A stretch of DNA of 6,110 nt from contig CAKTWY010000151.1 in the NCBI GenBank assembly GCA_934630445.1, forward strand, positions 1-6,110, in the 5' to 3' direction. Below are positions 5,700 to 6,110 of this stretch, one piece after another. The DNA comes from an uncultured Eubacteriales bacterium (GTDB lineage: Bacteria > Bacillota > Clostridia > Oscillospirales > Butyricicoccaceae). The translations under genes were made by a program, and so were the position numbers. Under the pieces are notes generated by a model, which was not told the DNA's origin, ran no database searches, and saw only the letters and a list, made by a program, of their open reading frames with translations. Within the stretch, counting starts at the first letter, position 1; each line of letters starts with the position of its first letter.

Positions 5700-6110
5700 G
5701 TGAAAGACAAATCAAAAATCAGGAATTTTTCGATCATCGCCCATATCGACCACGGCAAATCGACGCTTGCGGACAGGCTTCTCGAGCGCTGCGACGCTGT
5801 GACGAGCCGCGAGATGTCCAGTCAGCTTCTGGACAATATGGACCTGGAGCGCGAGCGCGGAATCACCATTAAAGCGCGCGCGGTGCGGCTGAACTACAAA
5901 GCGCAGGACGGCGAGGTATACGAGCTGAACCTGATTGACACGCCGGGGCATGTCGACTTCAATTATGAAGTCTCGCGTTCGCTCGCTGCGTGCGAGGGAG
6001 CGGTGCTTGTCGTCGACGCCGCGCAGGGCATCGAAGCGCAGACGCTTGCCAACACATATCTTGCCATCGACCACAACCTCGAGGTCGTTCCGGTCATCAA
6101 CAAGATCGAC
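5700..6110 (+). CDS. lepA: Elongation factor 4 / LepA GTPase (5' part, cut by window end)
   Basis: LepA (EF4) is a conserved translational GTPase that binds ribosomes; back-translocation and assistance to 30S maturation or initiation have been proposed. The 137 visible codons cover most of the G domain, about a quarter of a usual protein of roughly 600 residues. G1 is AHIDHGKST at 14-22, the switch I region has RERGITIK at 51-58, G3 is DTPGH at 80-84, and G4 NKID at 134-137 are the last residues of the window. Histidine 84 after DTPG is the family's catalytic-type histidine. The start is GTG 5700. AGAGG (5689-5693) lies six nt upstream, an in-frame TAA at 5685-5687 excludes earlier starts, and the resulting MKDKSKIRNFSIIAHIDHGK is a typical LepA N-terminus. 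No stop occurs before the window edge, so it is truncated by the window and not broken. It is transcribed divergently from hrcA. Confidence 0.97.
   Translation, partial: MKDKSKIRNFSIIAHIDHGKSTLADRLLERCDAVTSREMSSQLLDNMDLERERGITIKARAVRLNYKAQDGEVYELNLIDTPGHVDFNYEVSRSLAACEGAVLVVDAAQGIEAQTLANTYLAIDHNLEVVPVINKID

Noticed and set aside
5695..5703. A two-codon ORF, ATG CTG TGA, overlapping the lepA GTG start
   Set aside because: The Shine-Dalgarno ends one base before this ATG, too close for initiation, but is well spaced for the GTG. Most likely chance.
5618..5872. An 84-codon plus-strand ORF that could be read as an upstream ORF for lepA
   Set aside because: It has no ribosome site, is out of frame with lepA, and becomes an Arg-rich shadow once it enters lepA.
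5712..6074. A 120-codon open frame on the minus strand
   Set aside because: Antisense to the lepA G domain, whose G1, G3 and G4 motifs are intact on the plus strand.

Overview
The window looks like chromosomal DNA of a moderately GC-rich member of the Firmicutes (Bacillota), most likely class Clostridia. Three things support this. An HrcA repressor gene is preceded by a perfect CIRCE operator. The gene order is hrcA-grpE-dnaK-dnaJ. The DnaK reads straight from about residue 70 into the conserved block near residue 85 and lacks the roughly 23-residue insert found there in Gram-negative DnaK. An assignment to Oscillospirales/Ruminococcaceae-like bacteria is only an impression from GC content and protein style.

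Layout. At the left edge (29-172, minus) is a 47-residue hydrophobic protein gene with its own strong promoter (275-303) and a good ribosome binding site. From 304 to 561 there is no convincing gene. That stretch holds several inverted repeats that might belong to a structured RNA, but nothing I recognise. A clear Rho-independent terminator (562-592) closes the minus-strand heat-shock operon. Read in its own direction, the operon runs hrcA (5443-4367), grpE (4348-3785, TTG start), dnaK (3712-1856), a strong intergenic hairpin (1802-1840), then dnaJ (1771-605). Its promoter (TTGACA-17-TAAATT, 5488-5516) and CIRCE (5457-5483) lie directly upstream of hrcA. Divergently, on the plus strand, is the 5' part of lepA (5700 to the window end, GTG start), driven by an extended -10 promoter (5576-5604). 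An inverted repeat covers the -35 region of that promoter.

How the genes work together. DnaK, DnaJ and GrpE form one ATP-driven folding machine: DnaJ delivers substrates and stimulates ATP hydrolysis, and GrpE exchanges the nucleotide. HrcA represses the operon, including its own gene, by binding CIRCE, and is released on heat shock. LepA (EF4) is a ribosome-associated GTPase. In many Firmicutes it lies upstream of hrcA in the same direction (lepA-hemN/hemW-hrcA). Here it is divergent, so this locus has been rearranged relative to that layout.

Most of the window is ordinary, well-understood housekeeping DNA. I found no convincing novel multi-gene system. The points most worth a second look are the small membrane-protein gene, the structured 304-561 stretch, the dnaK-dnaJ hairpin, and the palindromes in the lepA promoter and leader.
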